Source: Microbacterium stercoris (GTDB lineage Bacteria > Actinomycetota > Actinomycetes > Actinomycetales > Microbacteriaceae). Taken from it: a stretch of 64,000 bases of DNA. Under the pieces are notes generated by a model. That model was not told where the DNA came from, did no database searches, and saw only the letters and a program-made list of their open reading frames with translations. The stretch covers positions 372,001 to 436,000 of the forward strand of contig NZ_JAGFOA010000001.1 of NCBI RefSeq assembly GCF_017592545.1, given 5' to 3'. The position numbers and the translations under genes are program-made. Positions 23,230-31,861 of this stretch are shown here, piece by piece; position 1 is the stretch's first letter, and each line of letters opens with the position of its first letter.

Positions 23230-23277
23230 GACCCGGCGGGCCCGGATGATCGCTGATCCGCGCCCGCCGGTCGGGTC
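23230..23277. terminator. Bidirectional terminator between ybdD and the uronate island
   Basis: GACCCG-GCGGGC and GCCCGCC-CGGGTC pair across a 20-base apex with a small bulge. The distal arm runs into the stop codon of the convergent gene at 23276. Confidence 0.6.
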
Positions 23278-24070
23278 ACCAGGCCTCGCCGACCGGGTGA
23301 TCGGGCCGGGTGAAGGAGGCGCCGAGAGGCTCGGTCTCGTCGAACTCCGCCAGCGGGGCTCCGCTCTGCCGCCGCAGCGCGACCGCGTCGTCCTTCGGCA
23401 GGTAGCCGATCGCCGCGCCCGCGTCGAGCGAGAACCAGGACGGGGCGTTGGCGGAGACGCCCCACACGATGTGGTGGCAGCCGTCGCGCAGGGCGATCGC
23501 CGCGTCGGCGAGCCGCGCCGCGTCGTCTGGGGAAAGCCATTGAGCGGCCGCCCGGCCGTCGCCGGGGCTCTCCTGGAAGGTGCAGATGCGCGCCGAGACG
23601 ACGGAGAGACCGAAGCGATCGGCGTAGAGACTGCCGAGCGCCTCCATCGCGGCCTTGCTCACGCCGTAGTAGGTGTCGGGTCGCGGGCCGATCGGCATCG
23701 GCGACCCCGCCTCGCCGACCGGTGCGAAGCCCACGGCATGGATCGAGCTCGCCAGCAGGACGCTGCGCACCCCCGCGCGGCGGGCGGCCTCGAGCACGTT
23801 GCGTGTGCCGTCGACGTTCACGCGCAGGATGTCGGCCCAAGACGCCTCGGACGAGAGGCCGCCCAGGTGCACGACCGCGTGGGCGCCGGTGAACAGCTCG
23901 GTCAGCGCGTCGAGGTCGCCGAGGTCGCAGGCGAGGAAACCGGCCACAGGGGGCGACGGTGCGACGAGGTCGCTGAGACGGAGTTCTCGCCCCGGACGTG
24001 CGAGCCGCGGGGCGATCGAGCGGCCGATGCGGCCAGCGGCACCGGTGAGGGCGACGACCTCGGTTGACAT
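23276..24070 (-). CDS. udh: Uronate dehydrogenase-like SDR
   Basis: A 264-residue NAD-dependent SDR. VALTGAAGRIGRSIAPRLA is the cofactor loop, LRLSDL the acidic end of strand 2 that selects NAD, and YYGVSKAAMEAL the YxxxK catalytic pair. This pattern is that of uronate dehydrogenase, which oxidises galacturonate or glucuronate to the aldarolactone. The divergent gene encodes a glucarate-dehydratase-like enzyme, the expected later step. ATG 24070 overlaps the -35 TTGACA of the divergent promoter, and a LacI-type operator lies at 24091-24106. Confidence 0.75.
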   Translation of the reverse strand: MSTEVVALTGAAGRIGRSIAPRLARPGRELRLSDLVAPSPPVAGFLACDLGDLDALTELFTGAHAVVHLGGLSSEASWADILRVNVDGTRNVLEAARRAGVRSVLLASSIHAVGFAPVGEAGSPMPIGPRPDTYYGVSKAAMEALGSLYADRFGLSVVSARICTFQESPGDGRAAAQWLSPDDAARLADAAIALRDGCHHIVWGVSANAPSWFSLDAGAAIGYLPKDDAVALRRQSGAPLAEFDETEPLGASFTRPDHPVGEAW

Positions 24071-24091
24071 GTTCCGCGCCTTCCTTCTACT
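24064..24091 (+). promoter_or_regulatory. Promoter of the glucarate dehydratase gene
   Basis: TTGACA (24064-24069) and TCTACT (24086-24091) are 16 bp apart and immediately upstream of the 16-bp palindrome, so a bound LacI protein would sit over the transcription start. Confidence 0.6.
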
Positions 24092-24106
24092 GTGAATCCA
24101 TTCACA
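24091..24106. promoter_or_regulatory. LacI-type operator 1
   Basis: TGTGAATCCATTCACA is a palindrome apart from its two central bases. It matches the operators at 27466 and 29981 in 15 of 16 positions and lies between the divergent udh and glucarate dehydratase genes. Confidence 0.8.
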
Positions 24107-24138
24107 CCGCTGTGGGCCGAGCATATCCCGGGGAGCCG

Positions 24139-25365
24139 ATGAGCCGCATCCGCCAGGTCGAGGTCATCCCGATGGCGTTTCCCGATCCGCCGCTTCTGAA
24201 CAGCTGGGGCGTGCATGAGCCTCTCGCGCTGCGGATCCTGGTGATCCTCACGCTCGAAGACGGCACCATCGGTCTCGGCGAGACCAGCGGCGAGCAGCCG
24301 ATGCTGGGCCGGATCGAGCAGGCGGCGCCCCGCATCATCGGGGGGCGCGTCGACCGACCGGCAGAGCTCGAGCGCGCAGTGCTCGAGGGGCTCGACGCCC
24401 GCACCTCCCTCGTCGAGCGACGCAAGGTGTGGTCTCCCTTCGAGGTCGCGGCGCTCGATGCGCGCGGGCACCTGGAGGGGGTGTCGGTGTCCGATCTGCT
24501 CGGAGGCGCCGTACGCGACCGCGTCGACTTCGCCGGGTACCTGTTCTTCAAGTGGGCGGGGCACCCGGGGCAGGAAGACGACAGCTGGGGCGCCGCGGAC
24601 GACGGCGCAGGTCTCGTCGCACAGGCGCGCCTGATGCAGGAGCACTACGGATTCGGGTCTTTCAAGCTCAAGGCGGGAGTGCATCCCCCCGAGCGCGAGA
24701 TCGCCGCGATGCGGGCACTCGCGGAGGCGTTCCCGTCCGCGCCGCTGCGGATCGATCCGAACGGCGCCTGGCGCCTGGACACGGCTCTCGAGGCGGCCGG
24801 ACAGCTCGCGTCTCTTGTCGAGTACCTCGAGGATCCGGTGCTCGCGATCGAGGACATGGCCGAGGTGCGCCGCGTCTCGGGGGTGCCGCTGGCGACGAAC
24901 ATGCTCGTCGTCTCGCCGGAGACGCTGAAGCCCGCGGTCGACGCGCATGCGGTGGATGTCGTGCTCGCCGACCATCACTACTGGGGCGGGCTGGCGGCCA
25001 CCACCGCTCTCGGAGAACTCTGCGCTGCCGAGGGCATCGGGTTGTCGATGCACTCGAACTCCCACCTCGGCGTCTCGCTGGCGGCGATGGTGCATGCGGC
25101 CGCGGCGACGCCCGCGCTCACGCACACCTGCGACACCCATTACCCCTGGAACGCCGAGTACGACATCGTTGTGCCCGGCTCGCTCGGGTTCGAAGACGGG
25201 GCGGTCGGCGTGCCGACGGGGCCCGGACTCGGCGTCGAGCTGCGCCGCGACGCCGTCGACGCGCTGCATCGCGCCTACGTGTCGTCGGGGCGCGTGGTGC
25301 GCGACGACACCGCCTACGCGAGGTCGGTGGATCCGGGCTACGACCCCACCCTGCCGCGGTTCTGA
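24139..25365 (+). CDS. gudD: Glucarate/aldarate dehydratase (enolase superfamily)
   Basis: A 408-residue enolase-superfamily protein of the glucarate dehydratase type. Catalytic and metal residues can be placed: K176-L-K178 in GSFKLKAG, D206 and N208 in IDPNGAW, E231 in YLEDP, D278 in LADHHYW and H305 in [25 protein letters not shown] near 345 is also typical. It would dehydrate D-glucarate or galactarate to 5-keto-4-deoxyglucarate. GGGGAG (24129-24134) precedes ATG 24139. Its stop overlaps the next ATG (TGATG), so it is co-translated with the unknown gene at 25365. The exact aldarate is not certain. Confidence 0.82.
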   Translation: MSRIRQVEVIPMAFPDPPLLNSWGVHEPLALRILVILTLEDGTIGLGETSGEQPMLGRIEQAAPRIIGGRVDRPAELERAVLEGLDARTSLVERRKVWSPFEVAALDARGHLEGVSVSDLLGGAVRDRVDFAGYLFFKWAGHPGQEDDSWGAADDGAGLVAQARLMQEHYGFGSFKLKAGVHPPEREIAAMRALAEAFPSAPLRIDPNGAWRLDTALEAAGQLASLVEYLEDPVLAIEDMAEVRRVSGVPLATNMLVVSPETLKPAVDAHAVDVVLADHHYWGGLAATTALGELCAAEGIGLSMHSNSHLGVSLAAMVHAAAATPALTHTCDTHYPWNAEYDIVVPGSLGFEDGAVGVPTGPGLGVELRRDAVDALHRAYVSSGRVVRDDTAYARSVDPGYDPTLPRF

Positions 25366-26384
25366 TGCGCGCCGTCCATCGGCTGTTCCCGTGGGACGTG
25401 GTCGACGATCCGGGTGCCGTCACAGCGCTGCGGGATGACGGCGTCGAGTCGGTTGCTCTGGCCGCCCTCTATCACGGGGTGCGCGCGGTGACGCCGCGGC
25501 ATCCGTCTCGGCGGATCGTGGATCTGCCGACCTCGGTGTCGATGCTGAGCGAGCCCATGGCGCTTCCGCAGGGTGAGTTCGGATACGCGGCCGCGCGCGC
25601 CGCTCTCGAGGCCGGCGGCATCGAGGTCGAGACCTGGGCCGTCATCGGGCACCTCGATCGCGTGCTGCCGGGGCTCGCGCGGGTGCGCACCGCGTTCGGC
25701 GACCGCCTCGATCATGCGCCGTGCCTCTCCGACCGCGCCGTGCGAGACACGCTGTATGGTCTCGTCCGGGGTGCCGCGCAGGCGGCGCCGGGTGCCATGC
25801 TCCATCTCGAAGCCGTCGGCTGGCAGGGGATCGGCCACGACTCGATGCACAACAAGCTCCATGGCGGCGGACTGAGCGCGGGCGCCCTCGACGCGCTCGC
25901 CTGCTGTGTCTGCGACCGCTGCGCGGCGACGGTCGGGTGCGATCCGGATCGGCTCGCCTGGGCGATGAGGGCCCTGGTCGACGGCACCGCCGGGGCGGCC
26001 GAGCGCGACCTGCACGCCGACCTCGTCGCAGCCCGCGCGATGACGGGGCGCCGGTTCGCGGCGGACGCCGTCACGGTCGCGTTCGATGCGGGGGCCGGGC
26101 GGGTCTCGATGCTCTCCGGAGAGGGCGAGGAACTCCGGGAGTCGGACCGCGTGGACCTGCTCGTGGACTGCTGGGGAGCGCCCGACAGGGGAATAGCGAT
26201 GCTGGCCGGAGCAGGTGGCGGCATCGCCTATGTCGATGTGCTGTCGGGCGACCCACGCGGGTTCGAGGCGCACTGGCGCGCGCTCGCCGAGGCGGGCGCG
26301 CGTGAGGTGCACGTCTATCACGCCGGTCTGGCGTCGACCGAGCGGCGTCGCGCCGCGTCGAGGGCCGCCCGGCTGATCGCGTGA
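25365..26384 (+). CDS. Unknown TIM-barrel-like protein of sugar loci
   Basis: A 339-residue protein without an assigned function. It opens with LFPWDVVDDPGAVTALRDDG and VESVALAALYHGVRAVTPRHP, the pattern of a family of putative glycosidase-like TIM barrels found beside sugar genes. Later come TWAVIGHLDRVLP, LHLEAVGWQGIGHDSM and CCVCDRC, a CxC..C cluster that may bind metal. No signal peptide is present, so it acts in the cytosol. Translational coupling to the aldarate dehydratase and co-regulation point to a step in uronate or oligosaccharide breakdown. A carboxylic residue in LHLEAV could be catalytic, but this is a guess. Confidence 0.6.
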   Translation: MRAVHRLFPWDVVDDPGAVTALRDDGVESVALAALYHGVRAVTPRHPSRRIVDLPTSVSMLSEPMALPQGEFGYAAARAALEAGGIEVETWAVIGHLDRVLPGLARVRTAFGDRLDHAPCLSDRAVRDTLYGLVRGAAQAAPGAMLHLEAVGWQGIGHDSMHNKLHGGGLSAGALDALACCVCDRCAATVGCDPDRLAWAMRALVDGTAGAAERDLHADLVAARAMTGRRFAADAVTVAFDAGAGRVSMLSGEGEELRESDRVDLLVDCWGAPDRGIAMLAGAGGGIAYVDVLSGDPRGFEAHWRALAEAGAREVHVYHAGLASTERRRAASRAARLIA

Positions 26385-26386
26385 GA

Positions 26387-27409
26387 TCAGCCCGCAGGAC
26401 TCCGCAGAGAGGATCGGCGGACGACGAGCCGGGGCGCGAAGGCGTCCGCCACGTCGTCTTCGGTCGCGAGATCCAGCAGCAGGCGCACGGCGGCGGCGCC
26501 GAGCGCGGCCGACGGATGCCGGACGGTCGTGAGGGGGACGATCGCGAAGTCGGCGAAGTCGATGTCGTCGTAGCCGACCAGCGACAGGTCGCCGGGGATC
26601 TCGACGCCGCCGCTGATGAGACCGTGCAGCAGTCCGAGCGCGAGCAGATCGTTGCCGCAGAACACGCCATCCGGCCGCTCTGCGGCGGGTCGCGTCAGGA
26701 GGGCGCGAGCGACGTTCTCGCCGATCTCGGCGTTCTGGGCCGGTGTGCGCAGCACCTCGAGCTGCGCATCGGAGGCGGACTCGGCGATCGCCCGGCGGGC
26801 ACCGGCAAGGCGGGCGTCGACATGCGGATGAGGGCCGCCGACGAACAGCAGGCGTCGTCGTCCCTGGGCGAGCAGATGCTCGCCGGCGAGGAACCCGCCC
26901 TGTTCGTCGTCACCCGACACTGCCGGGTAGTCGTGCCGTCCCTCGGCGAGGCCGACGAGGACGAACGGCGTGCCGCGTTCCCGCAGCTCGATCAGCTCGG
27001 GCGGCACCCCGCCCACGGGTGTCGCGATGATGCCGCTCACCTGCTGCGACTCGAAGAAGCTCACATAGGCTCGCTCGCGGTCGGGATCATCGCCGCTGTT
27101 CGCCGTGATGATGAAGCGGCCGTGCGCTGCCGCCTCGCGCTCGGCGCCCGCCGCGACTTCCGCATACACGGGGTTGCCCGAATTCGAGATGAGCAGCCCG
27201 ATGGCGAGGCTATGGCCGAGGCGGAGGCGCCGCGCCGCGTCGTTGCCGACATAGCCGAGCGCATCTGCGGCCGCCAGCACCTTCGCGCGCAGCGGCTCGG
27301 ACACACGGCCGGGCTGCGTGAACGTGTACGAGGCCGTCGCCCGAGACACCCCCGCGCGCGCGGCGACGTCCTTGATGGTCACCGGGGCCGCACGTCTGTC
27401 GGTCGTCAT
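26387..27409 (-). CDS. LacI family repressor of the uronate/pectin island
   Basis: A 340-residue LacI/GalR regulator. The helix-turn-helix and hinge are VTIKDVAARAGVSRATASYT (10-29) through ALGYVGNDAARRLRLG. The periplasmic-binding-like domain follows with IGLLISNSGNPVYAEV, GNDLLALGLLHGL and GYDDIDFADFAIVPLTTV. Three near-identical palindromes TGTGAATCGATTCACA in this island are the obvious targets, one of them in front of the regulator itself. The inducer is likely a uronate or an oligosaccharide intermediate. Confidence 0.92.
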   Translation of the reverse strand: MTTDRRAAPVTIKDVAARAGVSRATASYTFTQPGRVSEPLRAKVLAAADALGYVGNDAARRLRLGHSLAIGLLISNSGNPVYAEVAAGAEREAAAHGRFIITANSGDDPDRERAYVSFFESQQVSGIIATPVGGVPPELIELRERGTPFVLVGLAEGRHDYPAVSGDDEQGGFLAGEHLLAQGRRRLLFVGGPHPHVDARLAGARRAIAESASDAQLEVLRTPAQNAEIGENVARALLTRPAAERPDGVFCGNDLLALGLLHGLISGGVEIPGDLSLVGYDDIDFADFAIVPLTTVRHPSAALGAAAVRLLLDLATEDDVADAFAPRLVVRRSSLRSPAG

Positions 27410-27428
27410 GGGCGTCCCTCCGTCTTCC

Positions 27429-27457
27429 TTGTCGCAGGCTGTGCCGTACGCTAGCCT
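27429..27457 (+). promoter_or_regulatory. Candidate promoter of the GH106-like gene
   Basis: TTGTCG (27429-27434) and TAGCCT (27452-27457) are 17 bp apart, and the operator begins eight bases after the -10 box, the same geometry as at the two other operator sites. Confidence 0.5.
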
Positions 27458-27465
27458 ATCAATTC

Positions 27466-27481
27466 TGTGAATCGATTCACA
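27466..27481. promoter_or_regulatory. LacI-type operator 2
   Basis: TGTGAATCGATTCACA, a perfect 16-bp palindrome in the divergent region between the repressor gene and the GH106-like gene. It allows autoregulation as well as repression of the hydrolase. Confidence 0.85.
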
Positions 27482-27531
27482 TCAGTGCCGCATCGGAGCG
27501 GCGCGATCCGGTTCCGGGGAGGGGCTCCGCA

Positions 27532-29985
27532 GTGACGACGACGCCGACGTTCTCGACGCTCTGGGCGGTCAATGGGCCGCTCGAGATCAGCGAGCTGTGC
27601 CGCCAGCTCGACGACTTCGCGGCGGCGGGTCTGGACGGGATCGTGTTCCACCCGCGCTTCTACCCGGATCGTCCCGAATATCTCGGTGCGGAGTACCTCG
27701 ACATCGTCTCGCGGCTCATCATCGAGGCGGATGCGCGGGGCCTCGCGTTCTGGATCTACGACGAGAACGGGTGGCCGAGCGGCACGGTGGGCGGCGAGAT
27801 GCTTCGCCGTCATCCTGAACTCCGGCAGCGCTGGCTCGAGATGCAGCCCGACCGCGGACAGCTCGCCCTCACCCGATTCGACCACGCGGGTCGGGAGTGG
27901 GCGCTGGTGGTGCGCGAGGGGGAAGGAGTCGACTACCTCGCGGCCGATCTGGCCGGGCGATTCCTCGAGCTGGCCTACGAGCGCTACGCGAGAGGCCTGT
28001 CGCCCGAGGCCTTCGCAAAGGTCGCGGGCTTCTTCTCCGACGAGCCGGAGTTCGGTCTGGGACACGCGCAGCACGACCTGTCTCCGTACGGCGCGGTGCC
28101 GTGGACGTCCGACCTGGCGGAGCGCTTTCGCGAGCGCCACGGTGAGGATCTCGTGGCGATCGCGCCTCGGCTGTTCGTCGACGGGGATGGCGCGGCGATC
28201 ACGCGCGTGCGCTTCTGGGAGCTCGTCACCGACCTCTTCTCGGAGCGATACCTCGCCAGGATCGACGACTGGTGCCGTTCGCACGGAGTGCGATTCACGG
28301 CGCACGTCAAGGGCGAGGAGCATCCGCTCTTCCAGCTGCCGACGGTCGGGTCGCTCGGGGCGGTGTCGCGGGCGATCGGCACGCCGGGCATCGATGCGCT
28401 GGGCCGGGTGCCCGGCAACGACTTCTATCCGCGTCAATGCAGCTCGGTGGCGCGGCAGTTCGGCGATGGCCGCGCGATGGCCGAGGTCTTCGGCGGCGCC
28501 GGGTGGGGCGCGGCTCCGATCGATCTCGAGCGCAACCTGCGCTGGCTGGGCGGGCACGGCATCACCGACTTCGTGCTCCACCTGAGCCAGTACCGGCTGG
28601 ATTCGGCCGCCATCGAGGACTGGCCCCCGTCGCATCCGCGCCACGTGAGCTGGGCGGGTGCCTATCGCGAGGTGATCGCACAGGTACGGGAGGCGCTCCG
28701 GATCCGGCCCCGACCGGATGCCGACACGCTCGTGATCGTGCCGCAGCGAGCGCTTGCGGAGGTCTTCGAGCCATGGGAGTTCGTCGCGACCAACGTGCAC
28801 GATGCGCACGACTTCCCCTCCACCGCGGCGGGAGCGATGAACGCCGCCTTCCTCGCGCTGGTCGAACGGCTCAGCGCGGCCGGCGTCGAGTGCGAGTTCG
28901 CGGACGAACGGACGCTCGAGCGGTACGCGCAGGTGGACAGCGATGGCATCCGGATCGGCGCGAGCCGGTACCGGCGGGTGGTGGCCGCCGAGGGGGTCCG
29001 GCTCGAACCGCAGCTGACAGCCGCGCTGCGCCCCCTGCTCGTCGCCGTTCCCACCGAGAGGCGAGCGCCGGCATCGCCCCCATCGGGCATGGGCTCGGGT
29101 GTTGTCCTCCGACCGGAGTGGCGGGTCACGGCGCGACCGCTCAACGAGCTCGTGCTCGAGCCGATCAAGACCGCGGATGGCAGCTGGTCGGCCGTCGTCG
29201 AGTCGTCCGGCGCACACGGCGCGGTCGAGCTGCGGTTCGCCGACGACCTCACCTCCTTGGCATGGGGCGCGGAGGAGCCGGCCTGGAGCCGAGGAGTCGA
29301 CGGGTCGGTGGCCCGTGTGTCCCTCGAGTCGGGTCGGACAGAGGTGCGCTTCCGCACCACAGCGGAATCGTCGTCGCGACCGCGCATGTGGCTCGCGGGG
29401 GGATTCCGCGTCGTGCCGCTGGCGTACGAGCGGGGCGAGAGCGCGACGCGCCTGCTGGGCCCGTTCCGGCTCCTGCCGGAGCACAACGGGCCCCTGCACG
29501 AGCTGGTGGAAGAGGGATATCCCTTCGCGTTCGAACCGCTCGAGCTCTCGACCGTGCTCCAGCTGCCGCCCGATGCGCAACGCATCGTCGTAAGTGGTGG
29601 CCGAGCGGACGCGGCGCTGCTGCGACTCGGCGACGGCGATCCGGTCTGGCGGTGGTCGGCGGACGGCTGGGACGTCGACGTGCCAGCCGGAGCGTCCGGC
29701 GAGGTCGTGCTCCAGCTCGCCCTCGTGCCGAGCAGCTTCAATCGCTACGGACCGCACCACCACTACATCGGCGATCCCCAGGTCGTGAGCCCGGCCCAGA
29801 TGCGCGGTGAGCGCAACTACGCAGACCGCGACGAGGCGCCTCACCTGACCCATGTCTCGGACTGGTGGGTTCGTCGCGCTGTCGCGCCCGATGCCGTTCA
29901 CGTGCACGTCGCCGGGCCATGGGAGATGTCGGGCGTGAATCCATTGACAAGCGGGGAGACCCCTCGTAAAGTGGCCGTACTGTGA
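27532..29985 (+). CDS. GH106-like glycoside hydrolase (probable alpha-L-rhamnosidase)
   Basis: An 817-residue cytosolic enzyme (no signal peptide). The N-terminal TIM barrel carries WAVNGPLEISELCRQLDDF, GIVFHPRFYP, then IYDENGWPSG (75-84), a block typical of GH106 rhamnosidases, and FFSDEPEFG (about 165), AHVKGEEHPL and AEVFGGAGWG. Acidic residues in these loops are the likely catalytic pair. Beta-sandwich domains follow (about 530-817). GH106 enzymes remove alpha-L-rhamnose, for example from rhamnogalacturonan. GTG 27532 follows GGGGAGGGG. The end of the gene contains the promoter and operator of the transporter operon. Confidence 0.65.
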   Translation: MTTTPTFSTLWAVNGPLEISELCRQLDDFAAAGLDGIVFHPRFYPDRPEYLGAEYLDIVSRLIIEADARGLAFWIYDENGWPSGTVGGEMLRRHPELRQRWLEMQPDRGQLALTRFDHAGREWALVVREGEGVDYLAADLAGRFLELAYERYARGLSPEAFAKVAGFFSDEPEFGLGHAQHDLSPYGAVPWTSDLAERFRERHGEDLVAIAPRLFVDGDGAAITRVRFWELVTDLFSERYLARIDDWCRSHGVRFTAHVKGEEHPLFQLPTVGSLGAVSRAIGTPGIDALGRVPGNDFYPRQCSSVARQFGDGRAMAEVFGGAGWGAAPIDLERNLRWLGGHGITDFVLHLSQYRLDSAAIEDWPPSHPRHVSWAGAYREVIAQVREALRIRPRPDADTLVIVPQRALAEVFEPWEFVATNVHDAHDFPSTAAGAMNAAFLALVERLSAAGVECEFADERTLERYAQVDSDGIRIGASRYRRVVAAEGVRLEPQLTAALRPLLVAVPTERRAPASPPSGMGSGVVLRPEWRVTARPLNELVLEPIKTADGSWSAVVESSGAHGAVELRFADDLTSLAWGAEEPAWSRGVDGSVARVSLESGRTEVRFRTTAESSSRPRMWLAGGFRVVPLAYERGESATRLLGPFRLLPEHNGPLHELVEEGYPFAFEPLELSTVLQLPPDAQRIVVSGGRADAALLRLGDGDPVWRWSADGWDVDVPAGASGEVVLQLALVPSSFNRYGPHHHYIGDPQVVSPAQMRGERNYADRDEAPHLTHVSDWWVRRAVAPDAVHVHVAGPWEMSGVNPLTSGETPRKVAVL
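29934..29949. promoter_or_regulatory. Degenerate second operator overlapping the -35 box
   Basis: CGTGAATCCATTGACA matches the 16-bp LacI palindrome in 13 positions and includes the -35 TTGACA. It is centred 47 bp upstream of operator 3, a spacing that could allow cooperative or looped binding. Confidence 0.4.
29944..29972 (+). promoter_or_regulatory. Strong promoter of the ABC transporter operon
   Basis: TTGACA (29944-29949) and TAAAGT (29967-29972) with an exact 17-bp spacer lie inside the last codons of the GH106-like gene. This is the best sigma-A promoter in the window. Operator 3 covers its start site. Confidence 0.75.
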
Positions 29986-29996
29986 ATCGATTCACA
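29981..29996. promoter_or_regulatory. LacI-type operator 3
   Basis: TGTGAATCGATTCACA, identical to operator 2, begins eight bases after the -10 box and includes the stop codon of the GH106-like gene. Confidence 0.85.
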
Positions 29997-30017
29997 ACCG
30001 CTGCACAAAGGAGTGAA

Positions 30018-30980
30018 GTGAGTACGACGCTGATCCGGGAGAGCGCAGAGGGGCACGCCTCCGGCCACGATGCATCACCCACGGAGCGCTCTCCGCGCGA
30101 GGCGCGGCGCCGCGGTCGCGCCGGCATCGTTGCGCCGTGGTGGTTCGTGGTCCCCGCCATCGCGATCTACGTCTTCATCGTGGTCGTGCCGAGCCTGCGC
30201 GGCGCGTTCTTCTCCTTCACCGACTGGAACGGCCTCGGGGCGGCCTGGTCGTGGGTGGGCCTGGAGAACTTCGGCGACGTGTTCACGGATCGCGCGGCTC
30301 GGGCGGCTCTCTGGAACACCGTGATCCTGGCGGTGCTCTGCACGGTCATACAGAACGCGATCGGCCTCGCCCTCGCCGTCGGCCTCCACACCGCCGTGAA
30401 GTCCCGTCACCTGCTGCGGGTGATCTTCTTCGCACCGGTTGTGCTGACCCCGCTCGTCTCCGGCTACGTGTGGAGCTATCTGCTGTCGCCGAACGGCATC
30501 GTCAACGAGGTGCTGCGCGGCATCGGGCTCGGATCCCTCGCACAGGACTGGCTGGGGGATCCGGATCTGGCGCTGTACTCGGTCGTCGCGGCGATCGTGT
30601 GGCAGTTCGCCGGCTACTCGATGGTCATCTTCTTGGCGGGCCTGCAGTCCGTGCCGGAAGAGCTGCTGGAGGCGGCGACGATCGACGGAGCGGGCGCGTG
30701 GCGACGGTTCTGGCACATCACCTTCCCGCTGCTCAACGGCGCGATCGTCATCAACGTGATGCTCAGCCTCATCGGCGGACTGAAGCAGTTCGACCAGGTG
30801 GTGGCGATGACCGGCGGCGGCCCCGGCACCGCGAGCGAGACGATATCGACGCTCATCTACAAGAACGCGTTCCTGCTCGGGGAGTACCCCTTCTCGGTCG
30901 CGCTCGCGGTGATCATGACGATCATCATCGCCGTGCTGTCGGCGGCGCAGTACCGCCTGACCCTTCGGAAGGGGAAGTGA
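30018..30980 (+). CDS. Sugar ABC transporter permease 1 (MalF type)
   Basis: A 320-residue CUT1 permease with six spans after a cytosolic, Arg-rich head. The EAA loop that docks the ATPase is ELLEAATIDGAGAWRRFWHITFPLL (about 213-237). TGGGPGTASETISTLIYKNAF near 266 is the usual CUT1 C-terminal motif. AAAGGAG (30007-30013) points to GTG 30018 rather than the in-frame ATG at 29982, which lies inside the operator. The stop overlaps the next start (TGATG). It imports an oligosaccharide with the permease and binding protein that follow. Confidence 0.92.
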   Translation: MSTTLIRESAEGHASGHDASPTERSPREARRRGRAGIVAPWWFVVPAIAIYVFIVVVPSLRGAFFSFTDWNGLGAAWSWVGLENFGDVFTDRAARAALWNTVILAVLCTVIQNAIGLALAVGLHTAVKSRHLLRVIFFAPVVLTPLVSGYVWSYLLSPNGIVNEVLRGIGLGSLAQDWLGDPDLALYSVVAAIVWQFAGYSMVIFLAGLQSVPEELLEAATIDGAGAWRRFWHITFPLLNGAIVINVMLSLIGGLKQFDQVVAMTGGGPGTASETISTLIYKNAFLLGEYPFSVALAVIMTIIIAVLSAAQYRLTLRKGK

Positions 30981-31804
30981 TGCACACGCGCTATCGCGGT
31001 TCCCACCTCGTGCGCGAGGTCGTGCTGATCGCCGTCGCCGCGCTCTGGTTCATCCCGATCCTCGCGCTGGTGAACGTCTCGCTGAAGCCCATCAACTCGC
31101 AGACCAACGCACTGACGTTCGCGTGGCCACCCACCTTCGACAACTACATCGCGGCCTGGCAGCAGGCGAGTCTGGGAGCCGCGCTCGCGAACAGCGCGAT
31201 CGTCGCGGTGATCAGCGTCGCAGGCATCGTCGCCGTCTCGGCGCTGGCGTCCTATCCGCTCGCGCGCGTGACGCGGCGCTGGTCGCGCTGGACGTTCTAC
31301 GCGGTGCTCTGCGGGCTGCTGATCCCGGCCCAGCTCGCGCTGCTGCCCCTGTACGTGACCATGCGGGATCTGGGGCTGCTCGGATCGCTGTGGGCGGTCA
31401 TCCTGATCAACATCGGCACGGCCATGCCGTTCTCGATCTTCCTCTACACGACCTTCCTGCGTGACCTGCCGACGGAGTACGAGGAAGCTGCCGTGCTCGA
31501 CGGATGCGGACCCGTCCGCTCCTTCCTGCAGGTGGTCTTCCCGCTTGTGCGTCCGGCGACCGGAACCGTCGTGATCCTCAACCTGGTGGGCATCTGGAAC
31601 GAGTTCTTCGTGCCCCTGCTCTACCTGTCCGGAAGCGGAAACACGACCGCGCCAGTGGCGATCTACAGCTTCGTCAGCCAGTACGTCACGGTGTGGCCGC
31701 TCGTCTTCGCGGGTCTCGTCATCACGGTGATCCCGATCCTCATCGTCTACTTCTCGCTGCAGAAGTACGTCATCAAGGGCTTCGCCAGCGGCCTCAAAGG
31801 CTGA
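30980..31804 (+). CDS. Sugar ABC transporter permease 2 (MalG type)
   Basis: A 274-residue CUT1 permease, six spans, with the EAA loop LPTEYEEAAVLDGCGPVRSFLQVVFPLV (about 156-183), the family FVSLKP-like periplasmic segment (VNVSLKPINS) and the C-terminal YFSLQKYVIKGFASGLKG. The pair of permeases has no ATPase gene beside it. In actinobacteria such CUT1 systems commonly share the multi-task MsiK/UgpC ATPase encoded elsewhere. Confidence 0.92.
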   Translation: MHTRYRGSHLVREVVLIAVAALWFIPILALVNVSLKPINSQTNALTFAWPPTFDNYIAAWQQASLGAALANSAIVAVISVAGIVAVSALASYPLARVTRRWSRWTFYAVLCGLLIPAQLALLPLYVTMRDLGLLGSLWAVILINIGTAMPFSIFLYTTFLRDLPTEYEEAAVLDGCGPVRSFLQVVFPLVRPATGTVVILNLVGIWNEFFVPLLYLSGSGNTTAPVAIYSFVSQYVTVWPLVFAGLVITVIPILIVYFSLQKYVIKGFASGLKG

Positions 31805-31861
31805 CGGACGCCCGCCTACCCGCACCACCCGAACCTGCTTCACCGTATTCAAGGAGGAATC

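Noticed and set aside
27451..29907. Long minus-strand open frame opposite the GH106-like gene
   Set aside because: Only the sense strand shows recognisable glycosidase blocks and a ribosome binding site.
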